DNA of 64,000 nucleotides, from the NCBI RefSeq assembly GCF_051811025.1, contig NZ_JBPWQE010000001.1, forward strand, positions 5,766,001 through 5,830,000, read 5' to 3'. The position numbers and the translations under genes are program-made. This document shows positions 47,086 to 55,791 of the stretch, one piece after another. This stretch comes from Tardiphaga sp051811025 (lineage in GTDB: Bacteria > Pseudomonadota > Alphaproteobacteria > Rhizobiales > Xanthobacteraceae). The notes under the pieces were generated by a model, which was not told the origin of the DNA, ran no database searches, and saw only the letters and a program-made list of their open reading frames with translations. Every line of letters starts with the position of its first letter. Position 1 is the first letter of the stretch.

Positions 47086-47688
47086 ATGCGGCTCTCGGGG
47101 CGCAATTTGAGATGCCTGCGGGGGGGCCGCGAAGTCTTCGCCGGGCTCGATTTCGATGCCGCGGCGGGTGAGGCCGTGGCGGTCGTCGGCCCAAACGGGG
47201 CAGGCAAAACCTCATTGCTGCGGCTGATCGCCGACCTGCTGGTGCCGGCCGAGGGCAGCATCACCCTCGAGGGTGGTGACGGCGAGATGACGGTCGCCGA
47301 ACAGGCCCATTACCTGGGCCACCGCGACGCCATGAAGCCGGCTCTGACGGTGACGGAAAACTTGACCTTCTGGGCCGACTTCCTCGGTGACACGCCGGCG
47401 GATCCAGCCGCGTGCATTGCAGCAGTGGGGCTCTCCCATGCGGCGCAGTTGCCCGCGGGCTTCCTGTCCGCCGGCCAGCGCCGCCGACTGTCGATCGCGC
47501 GGCTCCTGACCGTCCGGCGGCCGATCTGGCTGTTGGACGAACCGACAGCGGCGCTGGATCTGGGCAGCCAGCGGGTGTTTGCGGGGCTGATGACGGAGCA
47601 CCTCGCCGCCGGCGGCCTGATCGTCGCCGCGACCCACGGTCCGCTCGGCATTCCCGCAAGGGAACTGCGGATCGGGGGCGACGCGTGA
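47086..47688 (+). CDS. ccmA: Heme exporter ATP-binding protein CcmA
   Basis: 200-residue ABC ATPase of cytochrome c maturation system I. Walker A GPNGAGKTSLLRLIADLL, signature LSAGQRRRLSIARLL and Walker B IWLLDEPTAALDLGSQ. It releases heme-loaded CcmE with CcmB, CcmC and CcmD. ATG 47086 gives the family start MRLSGRNLRC. Its stop overlaps the ccmB start. ccmE and ccmF are not in the window. Confidence 0.95.
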   Translation: MRLSGRNLRCLRGGREVFAGLDFDAAAGEAVAVVGPNGAGKTSLLRLIADLLVPAEGSITLEGGDGEMTVAEQAHYLGHRDAMKPALTVTENLTFWADFLGDTPADPAACIAAVGLSHAAQLPAGFLSAGQRRRLSIARLLTVRRPIWLLDEPTAALDLGSQRVFAGLMTEHLAAGGLIVAATHGPLGIPARELRIGGDA

Positions 47689-48359
47689 GTGCCCTCGGCG
47701 CGTTGATTCGACGCGACGTCCGCATCGCTGTCCGGGTCGGCGGCGGGGCGCTGATCGGCGTGCTGTTCTTTCTCACCGTCGTTGTGCTGATGCCTTTCGC
47801 GCTGGGGCCCGATCTTGCGCTGCTGGCGCGGCTGGGGCCCGCGATCCTGTGGCTTGGGGCACTGCTGGCGAGCCTGCTGACCCTCGACCGGTTGTTCACC
47901 GCCGATCATGACGATGGCTCCCTCGATCTCATCCTGATGAGCCGGACGCCGCTGGAACTGGCCTGCGCCGCCAAGGCGCTTGCGCATTGGCTGGCCGCGG
48001 GCGTGCCGCTGATCGTCGCGACGCCAGTGCTGGGGCTGCTGCTCAATCTCGACGGACCGGCGACGCTGGCGGTCGCCCTGACGCTGTTGGCGGGCACGCC
48101 GGCGCTGACCTTCACCGGCATGATTGGCGCCGCCCTGGCGGTGACCCTGCAGCGCGGAGGGCTGTTGCTGGCGGTCCTGGTGCTTCCGTTGTCGATCCCG
48201 GTACTGATTTTCGGCGTTGCGGCGTCGAATGCCGCCATCCTCGAGCAGGGGGAGCTGACATTCTCGACCCCGTTCTCCATTCTCTGCGCGCTGTCGCTGG
48301 CGAGCCTCGTGATCGGGCCGTTCGCGGCGGCGGCGAGCCTGCGGCATGGACTGGATTGA
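47685..48359 (+). CDS. ccmB: Heme exporter membrane protein CcmB
   Basis: 224 residues, six membrane segments (GALIGVLFFLTVVVLMPFAL, LLARLGPAILWLGALLASLL, MIGAALAVTLQRGGLLLAVL). LTLDRLFTADHDDGSLDLIL is the CcmB signature. The start is GTG 47685, overlapping the ccmA stop by 4 bases (GTGA), which indicates translational coupling. The frame stays open upstream but only inside ccmA. Confidence 0.94.
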   Translation: MSALGALIRRDVRIAVRVGGGALIGVLFFLTVVVLMPFALGPDLALLARLGPAILWLGALLASLLTLDRLFTADHDDGSLDLILMSRTPLELACAAKALAHWLAAGVPLIVATPVLGLLLNLDGPATLAVALTLLAGTPALTFTGMIGAALAVTLQRGGLLLAVLVLPLSIPVLIFGVAASNAAILEQGELTFSTPFSILCALSLASLVIGPFAAAASLRHGLD

Positions 48360-48396
48360 GGCGGTTGGAATAATCACGACAGGCCGAGACGCTAGA

Positions 48397-48410
48397 TTGA
48401 CCTGGGTCAA
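48397..48410. promoter_or_regulatory. FixK/FNR-type box upstream of ccmC
   Basis: TTGA-CCTGGG-TCAA fits the FixK/FnrN consensus (TTGA-N6-TCAA) exactly. It lies 73 bp upstream of ccmC, in a 123-bp gap that separates ccmAB from ccmCDG. It suggests low-oxygen induction of ccmCDG from an internal promoter. Confidence 0.55.
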
Positions 48411-48482
48411 CTCGTCGCGAGCTGTGTTGAACGAGAATAACTTGCATTGATCGCGGACAGAGCCGCGACTATTGGAAATGCC

Positions 48483-49220
48483 ATGACGCTGACCGAACTC
48501 GCCAATCCGACCCGGTTCCTGTCGCTTGCCACACGCATCCTGCCGTGGCTGGCGATAGTGACGGGCGTTCTGCTCGCCATCGGCCTGTATCAGTCGGCCA
48601 TGGCCCCGGATGACTATCAGCAGGGTGCCACCGTCAAGATCATGTTCATCCATGTGCCGAACGCCTGGCTATCGATGTTCGTCTGGGGCGTCATGAGCGT
48701 GGCATCGCTGGGCACGCTGGTGTGGCGGCATCCGCTCGCCGATGTCGCAGCCAAGGCGGCGGCGCCGATCGGCGCGGCCTTCACCTTTCTCGCGCTGGTC
48801 ACGGGATCGCTCTGGGGCCGGCCGATGTGGGGCACCTATTGGGAATGGGACGCCCGACTGACTTCGGTGCTCATTCTGTTTCTGATGTATCTCGGCCTGA
48901 TCGCGCTGTGGCGTGCCGTTGAGGACCCATCGCGGGCGGCGCGCGCCGCTGCGGTGCTGACGCTGGTCGGTGCCATCAATATTCCGATCATCAAGTTCTC
49001 GGTCGATTGGTGGAATACGCTGCACCAGCCGGCGTCGGTGATGAAGATGGGTGGCTCGTCGCTCGACAAGTCGTTTCTGATTCCGCTGCTGGTGATGGCC
49101 GTGGCGTTCTCGCTGCTGTTCATCACGCTGCATCTCGCGGCCATGCGTAACGAGATCCTGCGGCGTCGTTTGCGCGCGCTGCAGATGGTGCAGGCCGCGA
49201 AGCCGGTGGCACTCCCGTGA
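48483..49220 (+). CDS. ccmC: Heme handling membrane protein CcmC
   Basis: 245 residues, six membrane helices. The tryptophan-rich heme-binding motif WGRPMWGTYWEWDARLTS is present, with His in FIHVPNAWLSM and in WWNTLHQPASV. CcmC loads heme onto CcmE. ATG 48483 is the family start. The stop overlaps ccmD (TGATG). The 123-bp gap after ccmB holds a FixK-type box. Confidence 0.96.
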   Translation: MTLTELANPTRFLSLATRILPWLAIVTGVLLAIGLYQSAMAPDDYQQGATVKIMFIHVPNAWLSMFVWGVMSVASLGTLVWRHPLADVAAKAAAPIGAAFTFLALVTGSLWGRPMWGTYWEWDARLTSVLILFLMYLGLIALWRAVEDPSRAARAAAVLTLVGAINIPIIKFSVDWWNTLHQPASVMKMGGSSLDKSFLIPLLVMAVAFSLLFITLHLAAMRNEILRRRLRALQMVQAAKPVALP

Positions 49221-49399
49221 TGGCACTTGGTCCCTACGCGTCTTTCATCGTCACATCCTACGCGCTGGTTGCAGCGGTGGTGCTGATCCTCATCGTCTGG
49301 ATCGCCATCGATCACCGCCGCGTCCGCGCACGGCTGCATGAGTTGGAATCCTCCGGCGTGGCGCGGCGTTCGGGGCGTGGCGCGACGGATCTCACATGA
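49220..49399 (+). CDS. ccmD: Cytochrome c maturation protein CcmD
   Basis: 59-residue single-helix membrane protein: LGPYASFIVTSYALVAAVVL, then a basic tail (DHRRVRARLHELE). It joins CcmAB-CcmC in release of holo-CcmE. ATG 49220 overlaps the ccmC stop by one base, and its stop overlaps the ccmG start by 4 bases. The annotation rests on size, helix and position. Confidence 0.9.
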   Translation: MALGPYASFIVTSYALVAAVVLILIVWIAIDHRRVRARLHELESSGVARRSGRGATDLT

Positions 49400-49974
49400 C
49401 CACACAAGCCACTCCGAAGCGCCGCTGGATGCTGGCACTGCCTCTGCTGATCTTTGCCGCGCTGGCGGCGCTGTTCTGGTTTCGGCTCGGCGCCGACCCT
49501 GCGAAACTACCTTCCGCATTGATCGGCCGTGCCGCGCCGCAGACGGCGTTGCCTGCGCTGCAAGGCCTCACCGATAACGGCGCGCCGATCCCGGGGCTCG
49601 ATCCCGCAGTGTTTATGGGCAAGGTCAGTCTCGTCAATGTCTGGGCGTCGTGGTGCGTGCCGTGCCACGAGGAGGCGCCGCTGCTGACAGAGCTCGGCAA
49701 GGACAAACGACTGCAACTGGTCGGCATCAACTACAAGGACGCGCCGGACAACGCGCGCCGCTTTCTCGGCCGTTACGGCAATCCGTTCGGCATCGTTGGC
49801 GTCGATGGCAACGGCCGCGCTGCGATCGAATGGGGCGTCTATGGCGTGCCCGAAACCTTCATCGTCGGCCGCGACGGCCGCATCGCCTACAAGATGGTCG
49901 GCGGCATCACGCAGGAGAACTACGAGCGCGTGCTGAAGGTCGAGATCGAAAAGGCGCTGCAGGCGGGCTCCTGA
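49396..49974 (+). CDS. ccmG: Thiol:disulfide interchange protein CcmG (DsbE)
   Basis: 192-residue membrane-anchored periplasmic thioredoxin. One N-terminal helix (MLALPLLIFAALAALFWFRL) is followed by a domain with the CxxC site VWASWCVPCHEEAPLL and the acidic loop GVPETFIVGRDGRIAYKMVG. It keeps the apocytochrome heme-binding cysteines reduced. It closes ccmABCDG; the following gene is convergent, 3 bp away. Confidence 0.95.
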   Translation: MTTQATPKRRWMLALPLLIFAALAALFWFRLGADPAKLPSALIGRAAPQTALPALQGLTDNGAPIPGLDPAVFMGKVSLVNVWASWCVPCHEEAPLLTELGKDKRLQLVGINYKDAPDNARRFLGRYGNPFGIVGVDGNGRAAIEWGVYGVPETFIVGRDGRIAYKMVGGITQENYERVLKVEIEKALQAGS

Positions 49975-49977
49975 CGT

Positions 49978-50373
49978 CTATTGATCCGTCGCCTCGAGTC
50001 GCCGGGCAACATGAAACGACTTCGCGGTCACCAGCCAGGCATCGCCGATGCGATGATAGGACAGGTAGTCGCAATACCAGACCGTATCGATCCGGACGAC
50101 AACCTTGACCAGCGCCTGGGTAGGCGCGGCGAAATCCATGAGCAACACCTCCTGTTCGCGCGGTGCGCCCTTGCTCTTCGGCGATGGTGTGGAGGCCAGC
50201 ATTGCCTTGTAATCCGCGGCCGGCAGCAGACGCAGGCTGTCGTCGCGCAGTCCGTGCAGTTGTGCACTTCCGGCAAATACGTGATCGAAACACGAGACGT
50301 CGTTATCGAACATCAGGTCGAAGTAACGTTCGACGGCATCGAGCAGTGATTGCGTTGTCAGTCGGTCGGGCAT
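49978..50373 (-). CDS. NTF2-like (lumazine-binding/SnoaL-type) protein
   Basis: 131 residues with a cone-shaped NTF2-like fold suggested by LLDAVERYFDLMFDNDVSCF at the start and VRIDTVWYCDYLSYHRIGDA near the end. This pattern fits the putative lumazine-binding (Lumazine_bd_2) or SnoaL-like families. No catalytic residues can be assigned. ATG 50373 is chosen over the open frame to 50430. It overlaps no other gene; ccmG converges on it. Confidence 0.65.
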   Translation of the reverse strand: MPDRLTTQSLLDAVERYFDLMFDNDVSCFDHVFAGSAQLHGLRDDSLRLLPAADYKAMLASTPSPKSKGAPREQEVLLMDFAAPTQALVKVVVRIDTVWYCDYLSYHRIGDAWLVTAKSFHVARRLEATDQ

Positions 50374-50505
50374 CGGGATGCTCTTTCGTTGGGAGAGTGA
50401 GTCCGACGATGACACTTGACCGCTGCGCATGTCCTTGCGAACTTGGCTAATATCGAACGCGCTTGCGCAATGAATGATCCTTTACGGACCTCTGATTGGT
50501 GGATC

Positions 50506-51012
50506 ATGCCAGAAATCCAGTTGGATGATATTGATCGCCGAATTATCACGGAGCTGCAGGCCGACGGCCGCCTGAGCAACATCGAACTGGCCGATCGGGT
50601 CGGCTTGTCGCCGTCGCCCTGCTTGCGACGGGTCAAGAACCTGGAGCGAGCGGGATATATCGATGGTTACCGTGCGGCGTTGAGGCGTGAGCGCGTAGGG
50701 TTGGGGTTTACGGCCTTCGTCGGTGTGAAGATCGATGGGCATGCCAACAAGCGTGCGATCGCTTTCGAGAAAGCCGTCGTGGAGATGCCCGAGGTGGTCG
50801 CATGCCATCTCGTGTCCGGCGAGTCCGATTACTTTCTCGAAGTGGTCGTGCCTGAACTAGCTGACTATCAACGCTTCCTTGTCGGCAAGCTTCTCAACCT
50901 GCCCATCGTGCGCGAGGTGCGGAGCAACATCGCGATTCAAACGCTCAAGGCGGGCGCGCCGCTCCCACTCGAACACTTGAAACCGATCGCTCCCGAAGTG
51001 CGCGCTAAATAA
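50506..51012 (+). CDS. Lrp/AsnC family transcriptional regulator
   Basis: 168 residues. N-terminal helix-turn-helix (LDDIDRRIITELQADGRLSN, IELADRVGLSPSPCLRRVKN) and a C-terminal RAM domain (VVACHLVSGESDYFLEVVVP). Such regulators bind amino acids and control their metabolism. ATG 50506 gives a normal start; ATG 50470 would add 12 residues. No target gene is evident nearby. The preceding NTF2-like gene is divergent. Confidence 0.9.
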   Translation: MPEIQLDDIDRRIITELQADGRLSNIELADRVGLSPSPCLRRVKNLERAGYIDGYRAALRRERVGLGFTAFVGVKIDGHANKRAIAFEKAVVEMPEVVACHLVSGESDYFLEVVVPELADYQRFLVGKLLNLPIVREVRSNIAIQTLKAGAPLPLEHLKPIAPEVRAK

Positions 51013-51113
51013 ATTTCAGCTTTTATCTGCGGTTCATTTTCGCGCCATGGCGTCGCCATGAATCCGCAGCTAGCTTGATGGCGTTACTTAACCGTCCTTG
51101 GAGGGACACCACG

Positions 51114-51485
51114 ATGCGCCATTTCAAATTTGCTACTTTGACCGCTGCCGCTCTCACTCTGGGTCTGCTCGCATCCGCGCCGTCGATGGCGCAGTCGCCG
51201 CAGCCCGCTGCTCCCGCCGGCAAGATGGCCCCCGCTGCCACATCCAAGATGGCGCCTGCCAGCGAATCGAAGATGGCCCCGGCACCGAAGGCTGAACTGC
51301 TTGATCTCAACTCGGCGACCGTCGAGGCGCTCGAGGCTCTGCCCGGTATCGGCAAGGCCTATTCGGCGGCGATCGTCAAAGGCCGTCCGTATAAGGGCAA
51401 GGACGAACTCGTGCAGAAGAAGATCGTGCCCGAGAAGACCTATGACGGTATCAAGGACAAGGTGATCGCCAAGCAGAAGAGCTAG
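51114..51485 (+). CDS. Exported helix-hairpin-helix (ComEA-like) protein
   Basis: 123 residues: signal peptide (TLTAAALTLGLLASAPSMAQ), a linker with three KMAPA repeats, and a C-terminal helix-hairpin-helix domain (LLDLNSATVEALEALPGIGK, AYSAAIVKGRPYKGKDEL). This is the ComEA-type DNA-binding fold. It is predicted to be periplasmic, so DNA uptake or a structural role is possible, but no competence genes are near. ATG 51114 follows GGAGGG with good spacing. Confidence 0.85.
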   Translation: MRHFKFATLTAAALTLGLLASAPSMAQSPQPAAPAGKMAPAATSKMAPASESKMAPAPKAELLDLNSATVEALEALPGIGKAYSAAIVKGRPYKGKDELVQKKIVPEKTYDGIKDKVIAKQKS

Positions 51486-51510
51486 GCGCGATCGCTTCAC
51501 TCATCCGGAA

Positions 51511-51545
51511 ACGCACCGGCGCAGCCGCGCCGGTGCGTTTTCTTT
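51511..51545 (+). terminator. Terminator after the helix-hairpin-helix gene
   Basis: ACGCACCGGCGC-AGCC-GCGCCGGTGCGT followed by TTTCTTTT: a perfect 12-bp stem. It lies 25 bp after the stop, between two converging genes (oxyR ends at 51561). Confidence 0.92.
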
Positions 51546-51560
51546 TGCGGCCCATCTCGA

Positions 51561-52466
51561 TCAGCCGATAACGCTGTCCTTCACCACATCGCCCAATGCG
51601 GCGAAGTCCGCCTTGCGCGGCGACGTCCGGCGAAAGGCGAGGCCGATGGTGCGGCCGGGCTGCGGATTCTCCAACCGCAGGAATTTGACGCGCTGGTCGC
51701 GTTGTTCGACATCGGCGGCGATTTGCGGGATCAACGTCACGCCATAGCCGCTGGCGACCATCTGCATCACCGTGGAGAGGCTGGACGCAGCGAAGGCCAT
51801 GCCGTTGCCGCCGGACTGATGGCCGCGCGCTGCGGTGGCGCAGAACGCTAGCGCCTGATCGCGCAGGCAGTGGCCGTCTTCCAGCAGGATCAGGCGGCTC
51901 TGGTCGATCTCCATCGCCTTGATGCGTTTGTCGGCGGGCCGGGGATCGTCTGCCGGCACGGCGAGCAGGAACAGATCGTCGAACAGCTTGGCCGTGTCGA
52001 TTTCAGGCTCGCCAAGCGGCAGTGCCAGCATCGCGGCATCGAGTGCGCCCGATTTGATGTCGTCGACGAGTTGCCTGGTTTGCGTCTCGCGGAGCTCCAG
52101 CCGCAATTCCGGAAACTGTTTCTGTAGTACCGGCAGGATCCGCGGCAGCAGATACGGCGCCAGCGACGGGATCACGCCGAGCGTCAGCCGCCCGGTCAGG
52201 AGTCCGCCGCGATGCCGCGCAAAGTCCACCAGGTCGCGCGAGGCCGCCAGCACGTCCTCGCCGCGCCGCGCGACTTCGCGCCCGACATCGGTCAGCATCA
52301 CCTCGCCGGGCCGGCGCTCCACCACCTTGACGCCCAGCGTCCGTTCGAGATCGCGTATCTGCATCGACAGCGCAGGCTGGGTGACGTTGCAGGCGTCGGC
52401 CGCGCGGCCGAAATGGCCGTGTTTGGCGAGCGCGGCGAGATAGCGGAGCTGGCGGAGCGTGATCAT
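51561..52466 (-). CDS. oxyR: LysR-type hydrogen peroxide sensor OxyR
   Basis: 301 residues. N-terminal LysR winged helix (MITLRQLRYLAALAKHGHFG followed by RAADACNVTQPALS) and a substrate domain with two cysteines, Cys200 and Cys209, in DGHCLRDQALAFC. These match the redox pair Cys199/Cys208 of E. coli OxyR in position and context. It is divergent from katG, the classical target, with a 237-bp shared region. Confidence 0.94.
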   Translation of the reverse strand: MITLRQLRYLAALAKHGHFGRAADACNVTQPALSMQIRDLERTLGVKVVERRPGEVMLTDVGREVARRGEDVLAASRDLVDFARHRGGLLTGRLTLGVIPSLAPYLLPRILPVLQKQFPELRLELRETQTRQLVDDIKSGALDAAMLALPLGEPEIDTAKLFDDLFLLAVPADDPRPADKRIKAMEIDQSRLILLEDGHCLRDQALAFCATAARGHQSGGNGMAFAASSLSTVMQMVASGYGVTLIPQIAADVEQRDQRVKFLRLENPQPGRTIGLAFRRTSPRKADFAALGDVVKDSVIG

Positions 52467-52471
52467 GGATC

Positions 52472-52486
52472 ATCAGATAAACTGAT
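52472..52486. promoter_or_regulatory. LysR-type palindrome in the oxyR/katG region
   Basis: ATCAG-ATAAA-CTGAT has 5-bp arms and lies 5 bp upstream of the oxyR start codon. Position and symmetry suit an OxyR site controlling oxyR and katG; the match to the known OxyR consensus was not scored. Confidence 0.45.
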
Positions 52487-52703
52487 CGGGGGGCGAAGAC
52501 AATTCGACTGGACCTGATCTAAGAATTCTTCCAATCTCTCGTCACGAAATCCGATTAGGGTGAGCGCCAAGCTCGCCGAGGAATTCGGCAGACAATTGAA
52601 ATTAGACAGCTTTTGGAAAATTTGAGCGGGTTTTTGAAGGCGATCCGGTGTGTCGGTGTTGCCTGGGACGGCTCATATTCCAAACAGCCAGAAGGAGAGA
52701 CTG

Positions 52704-54881
52704 ATGGACACGACGAATGAGAATGGTGCCGGCAAGTGCCCCGTTGCGCATGCCCCCGCTGCCCGGGCCAATCGTGACTGGTGGCCGAACAAGCTAGACC
52801 TGTCGATTCTCCACCAGCACTCGTCGCTGTCCGATCCGATGGGCGATGCGTTCAACTACGCCGAGGAATTCAAGAAGCTCGATTACGAGGCGTTGAAAAA
52901 CGACCTGCGCAAGCTGATGACCGATTCGCAGGACTGGTGGCCGGCTGATTTCGGACATTACGGTCCCCAGTTCATCCGCATGTCGTGGCACGCCGCCGGT
53001 ACCTATCGGCTCAGCGATGGCCGCGGCGGTGGCGGTCGCGGTCAGCAGCGTTTCGCTCCGCTCAATTCCTGGCCGGACAACGTCAACATCGACAAGTCAC
53101 GCCGCCTCCTGTGGCCGATCAAGCAGAAATACGGCAACAAGATCTCTTGGGCCGACCTGCTGATCCTGACCGGCAACGTGGCGCTGGAGACCATGGGTTT
53201 TCGCACCTTCGGTTTCGCTGCCGGTCGTGCCGACGTCTGGGAGCCTGATCAGGACGTGAACTGGGGTTCCGAAACCACGTGGCTGTCCCACCGACCGCTC
53301 GACAAGTTCGAAGCTCCGCTGAGTGCCACCGAGATGGGCCTCATCTACGTCAATCCGGAAGGTCCCGGTGCCAACGGCGACCCGGTGTCTGCCGCCGCCT
53401 TCATCCGCGAGACCTTCAAGCGCATGGCGATGAACGACGAGGAAACCGTGGCTCTAATCGCCGGCGGTCACACATTCGGCAAGACCCATGGCGCTGCGCC
53501 TGAGTCACACAAGGGTCCGGAGCCTGAAGCTGCCGGCCTGGAAGCGCAGGGTCTGGGTTGGGCGAGCAATTACGGCACCGGATCCGGTGCAGATGCCGTC
53601 GGCAGTGGCATCGAAGTCACCTGGACGCAGACGCCGGCGCAGTGGAGCAATTTCTTCTTCGAGAACCTGTTCAAATATGAATGGGTCCAGACCCGCAGCC
53701 CCGGTGGCGCCATCCAGTGGGAAGCCAAGGACGCCGAGCCCGTCATCCCCGACGCGCATGATCCATCGAAGAAGCACAAGCCGACCATGCTGACGACGGA
53801 TCTGTCCCTGCGTCTGGACCCGGCCTATGAGAAAATCTCACGCCGCTTCCTGCAGAATCCGCAGGCCTTCGCCGACGCTTTCGCCCGCGCCTGGTTCAAG
53901 CTGACCCATCGCGATATGGGTCCGCGCGTCCGTTATCTCGGTCCGGAAGTGCCCAGGGAAGAGTTGATCTGGCAGGACCCGATCCCTGCAGTCGACTATC
54001 CGTTGATCGACGATACCGACGTCGCTGCGCTCAAGGCCAAGCTATTGGCCTCGGGTCTGACCGTGTCTGAATTGGTCAGCACGGCCTGGGCTTCGGCCTC
54101 CACCTTCCGTGGCGGTGACAAGCGTGGCGGTGCCAACGGCGCGCGCGTTCGTCTGGCCCCTCAGAAGGACTGGGAGGTCAACCAGCCGGCTCAGCTAGCC
54201 AAGGTGTTGCAGGTGCTCGATGGAATCCGGAAGGAGTTCAACGCGGCGCAATCCGGTGACAAACAGGTTTCGCTTGCCGACCTGATCGTCCTCGGCGGCA
54301 GCGCGGCGGTCGAGAAGGCCGCGAAGGATGCTGGCCTGGATGTGACCGTTCCGTTCTCTCCGGGACGCGGTGACGCTTCGCAGGCGCAAACCGATGTGGA
54401 ATCCTTCGAGGTGATGGAACCCGTCGCGGATGGCTTCCGTAACTACCTCAAGGGAACGTCTGCCGTGCCGGCCGAAGTATCCTTGGTGGATCGCGCGCAA
54501 TTGCTGACGCTGACTGCTCCGGAAATGACGGTTCTCGTCGGCGGCCTGCGAGTACTTGGTGCGAATTCCGGGCAGTCCGTGCGCGGTGTCTTCACCAAGA
54601 CACCGGAGACGCTGACCAACGACTTCTTTATCAACCTGCTCGACATGAGCACGGAGTGGAAGGCGGTCGATGGCTCGAACAACGTGTATGAGGGACGTGA
54701 TCGCAAGAGCGGCGAAGTCAAGTGGACCGGTACACGCGCCGATCTGGTCTTCGGTTCGCACTCGCAGCTGCGTGCCTTCGCGGAGGTCTATGCAAGCGCC
54801 GACGCCAAGCAGAAGTTCGCCGAGGACTTCGTGGCGGCCTGGGCCAAGGTCATGAACGCGGATCGCTTCGATCTGGTGTGA
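52704..54881 (+). CDS. katG: Catalase-peroxidase KatG
   Basis: 725 residues, two-domain heme enzyme that breaks down hydrogen peroxide. The distal site has Arg92-Met-Ser-Trp95-His96 (IRMSWHAAGTYR). The proximal His is in IAGGHTFGKTHGA. The Trp-Tyr-Met adduct partners are Trp95, Tyr in GLIYVNPEGPG and Met in FKRMAMNDEE. GAAGGAGAGA precedes ATG 52704. OxyR-controlled from the divergent promoter. A terminator-like hairpin follows. Confidence 0.98.
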   Translation: MDTTNENGAGKCPVAHAPAARANRDWWPNKLDLSILHQHSSLSDPMGDAFNYAEEFKKLDYEALKNDLRKLMTDSQDWWPADFGHYGPQFIRMSWHAAGTYRLSDGRGGGGRGQQRFAPLNSWPDNVNIDKSRRLLWPIKQKYGNKISWADLLILTGNVALETMGFRTFGFAAGRADVWEPDQDVNWGSETTWLSHRPLDKFEAPLSATEMGLIYVNPEGPGANGDPVSAAAFIRETFKRMAMNDEETVALIAGGHTFGKTHGAAPESHKGPEPEAAGLEAQGLGWASNYGTGSGADAVGSGIEVTWTQTPAQWSNFFFENLFKYEWVQTRSPGGAIQWEAKDAEPVIPDAHDPSKKHKPTMLTTDLSLRLDPAYEKISRRFLQNPQAFADAFARAWFKLTHRDMGPRVRYLGPEVPREELIWQDPIPAVDYPLIDDTDVAALKAKLLASGLTVSELVSTAWASASTFRGGDKRGGANGARVRLAPQKDWEVNQPAQLAKVLQVLDGIRKEFNAAQSGDKQVSLADLIVLGGSAAVEKAAKDAGLDVTVPFSPGRGDASQAQTDVESFEVMEPVADGFRNYLKGTSAVPAEVSLVDRAQLLTLTAPEMTVLVGGLRVLGANSGQSVRGVFTKTPETLTNDFFINLLDMSTEWKAVDGSNNVYEGRDRKSGEVKWTGTRADLVFGSHSQLRAFAEVYASADAKQKFAEDFVAAWAKVMNADRFDLV

Positions 54882-54904
54882 TAGATACCTAACCGTAAAG
54901 TCGA

Positions 54905-54940
54905 AGCCCTCGCGACATCGTCGCGGGGGCTTTTTCTTTT
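54905..54940 (+). terminator. Terminator after katG
   Basis: AGCCCTCGCGAC-ATC-GTCGCGGGGGCT (one G-T pair) followed by TTTTCTTTT; starts 23 bp after the katG stop. Confidence 0.88.
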
Positions 54941-55045
54941 CACGAAACGTGGTCGAATGCGCGATACGACCATATGCACAGCCCTTGCACCCTCGTCCGA
55001 ATCTGCGCACAACAGGCAAATAATTCTGCCGAGGGAGAATTTGCG

Positions 55046-55651
55046 ATGATGAAACTCTACTGGTCGCCACGCTCGCGCTCATTTACGGCATTGTGGCTGA
55101 TGGAAGAGACCGGCGTCGCCTATGAGCGCATGCTCACCGACATCACCACCGGTGCACAGCGCACGCTGGAATTCCTGACGGTCAATCCGATGGGTAAAGT
55201 GCCGGCGCTGCAGGATGGCGACGCGACCATGGCGGAAGCCGCCGCAATCTGCACTTATGTGGCCGAACGATATCCGGAAGCCAGGTTGGCGCCGCCGGTC
55301 GGCGATTCGCATCGTGCAAAATATCTGTACTGGCTGTTCTTCGCACCGAGCTGTATCGAACCGGCCATCGCGCAGATTGCAACCAAGATGGAATTGAGTT
55401 CGGTAGCCGCCGGTTGGGGCGATGCACAGCGCGTGTTCGATGTGCTCGAAGCGGCACTGGAAACGGGCCCCTGGATTCTCGGCGAGAACTTTTCCGCGGC
55501 CGACATCGCGATCGGCTCGGGGCTGAACTTCGCGGTGCGCGCGTTCAAGATGGTGCCGTCGCGACCGGCCTTCGATCGCTATCTCGATCGCTGCGCCGCG
55601 CGTCCGGCGTTCCAGCGCGCACAGGAATATGCGTCGGGCGAGAAGGTATGA
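55046..55651 (+). CDS. Glutathione S-transferase family protein
   Basis: 201 residues. N-terminal thioredoxin-like domain (MKLYWSPRSRSFTALWLMEE, LTVNPMGKVPALQDGDATMA, EAAAICTYVAERYPE) and a helical C-terminal domain (ILGENFSAADIAIGSGLNFA, FDRYLDRCAARPAFQRA). Ser in the SPRSRS turn probably contacts glutathione. ATG 55046 (or 55049) follows GAGGGAGAA. It is downstream of katG but has its own terminator-separated region, so it is likely an independent unit. The substrate is unknown. Confidence 0.9.
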   Translation: MMKLYWSPRSRSFTALWLMEETGVAYERMLTDITTGAQRTLEFLTVNPMGKVPALQDGDATMAEAAAICTYVAERYPEARLAPPVGDSHRAKYLYWLFFAPSCIEPAIAQIATKMELSSVAAGWGDAQRVFDVLEAALETGPWILGENFSAADIAIGSGLNFAVRAFKMVPSRPAFDRYLDRCAARPAFQRAQEYASGEKV

Positions 55652-55672
55652 GACGAGTCAGTTCACATCATG

Positions 55673-55773
55673 TCTGTCGTCACCCGGCTTGACCGGGTGG
55701 TCTAGTATCCGGCGGCGGCTGTGATCAATCAGTGAAGTGAGAGTGGGTCGCCCGCTTTTGCGGGCGACGACAG
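55673..55773. repeat. Intergenic inverted-repeat element downstream of GST
   Basis: The ends CTGTCGTC and GACGACAG are exact inverted repeats ~100 bp apart. Each end has its own hairpin: ACCCGG/CCGGGT, and TCGCCCGC/GCGGGCGA. It resembles a repeat type frequent in Bradyrhizobium relatives and is unlike the two other repeats here. Confidence 0.72.
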
Positions 55774-55791
55774 TCTGAGAGGTCGCGCTCG

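Noticed and set aside
52515..52532. AAGAATTCTT near katG as an Irr box
   Set aside because: The palindrome has no 3-nt spacer and lacks the TAGAA/TTCTA arms required.
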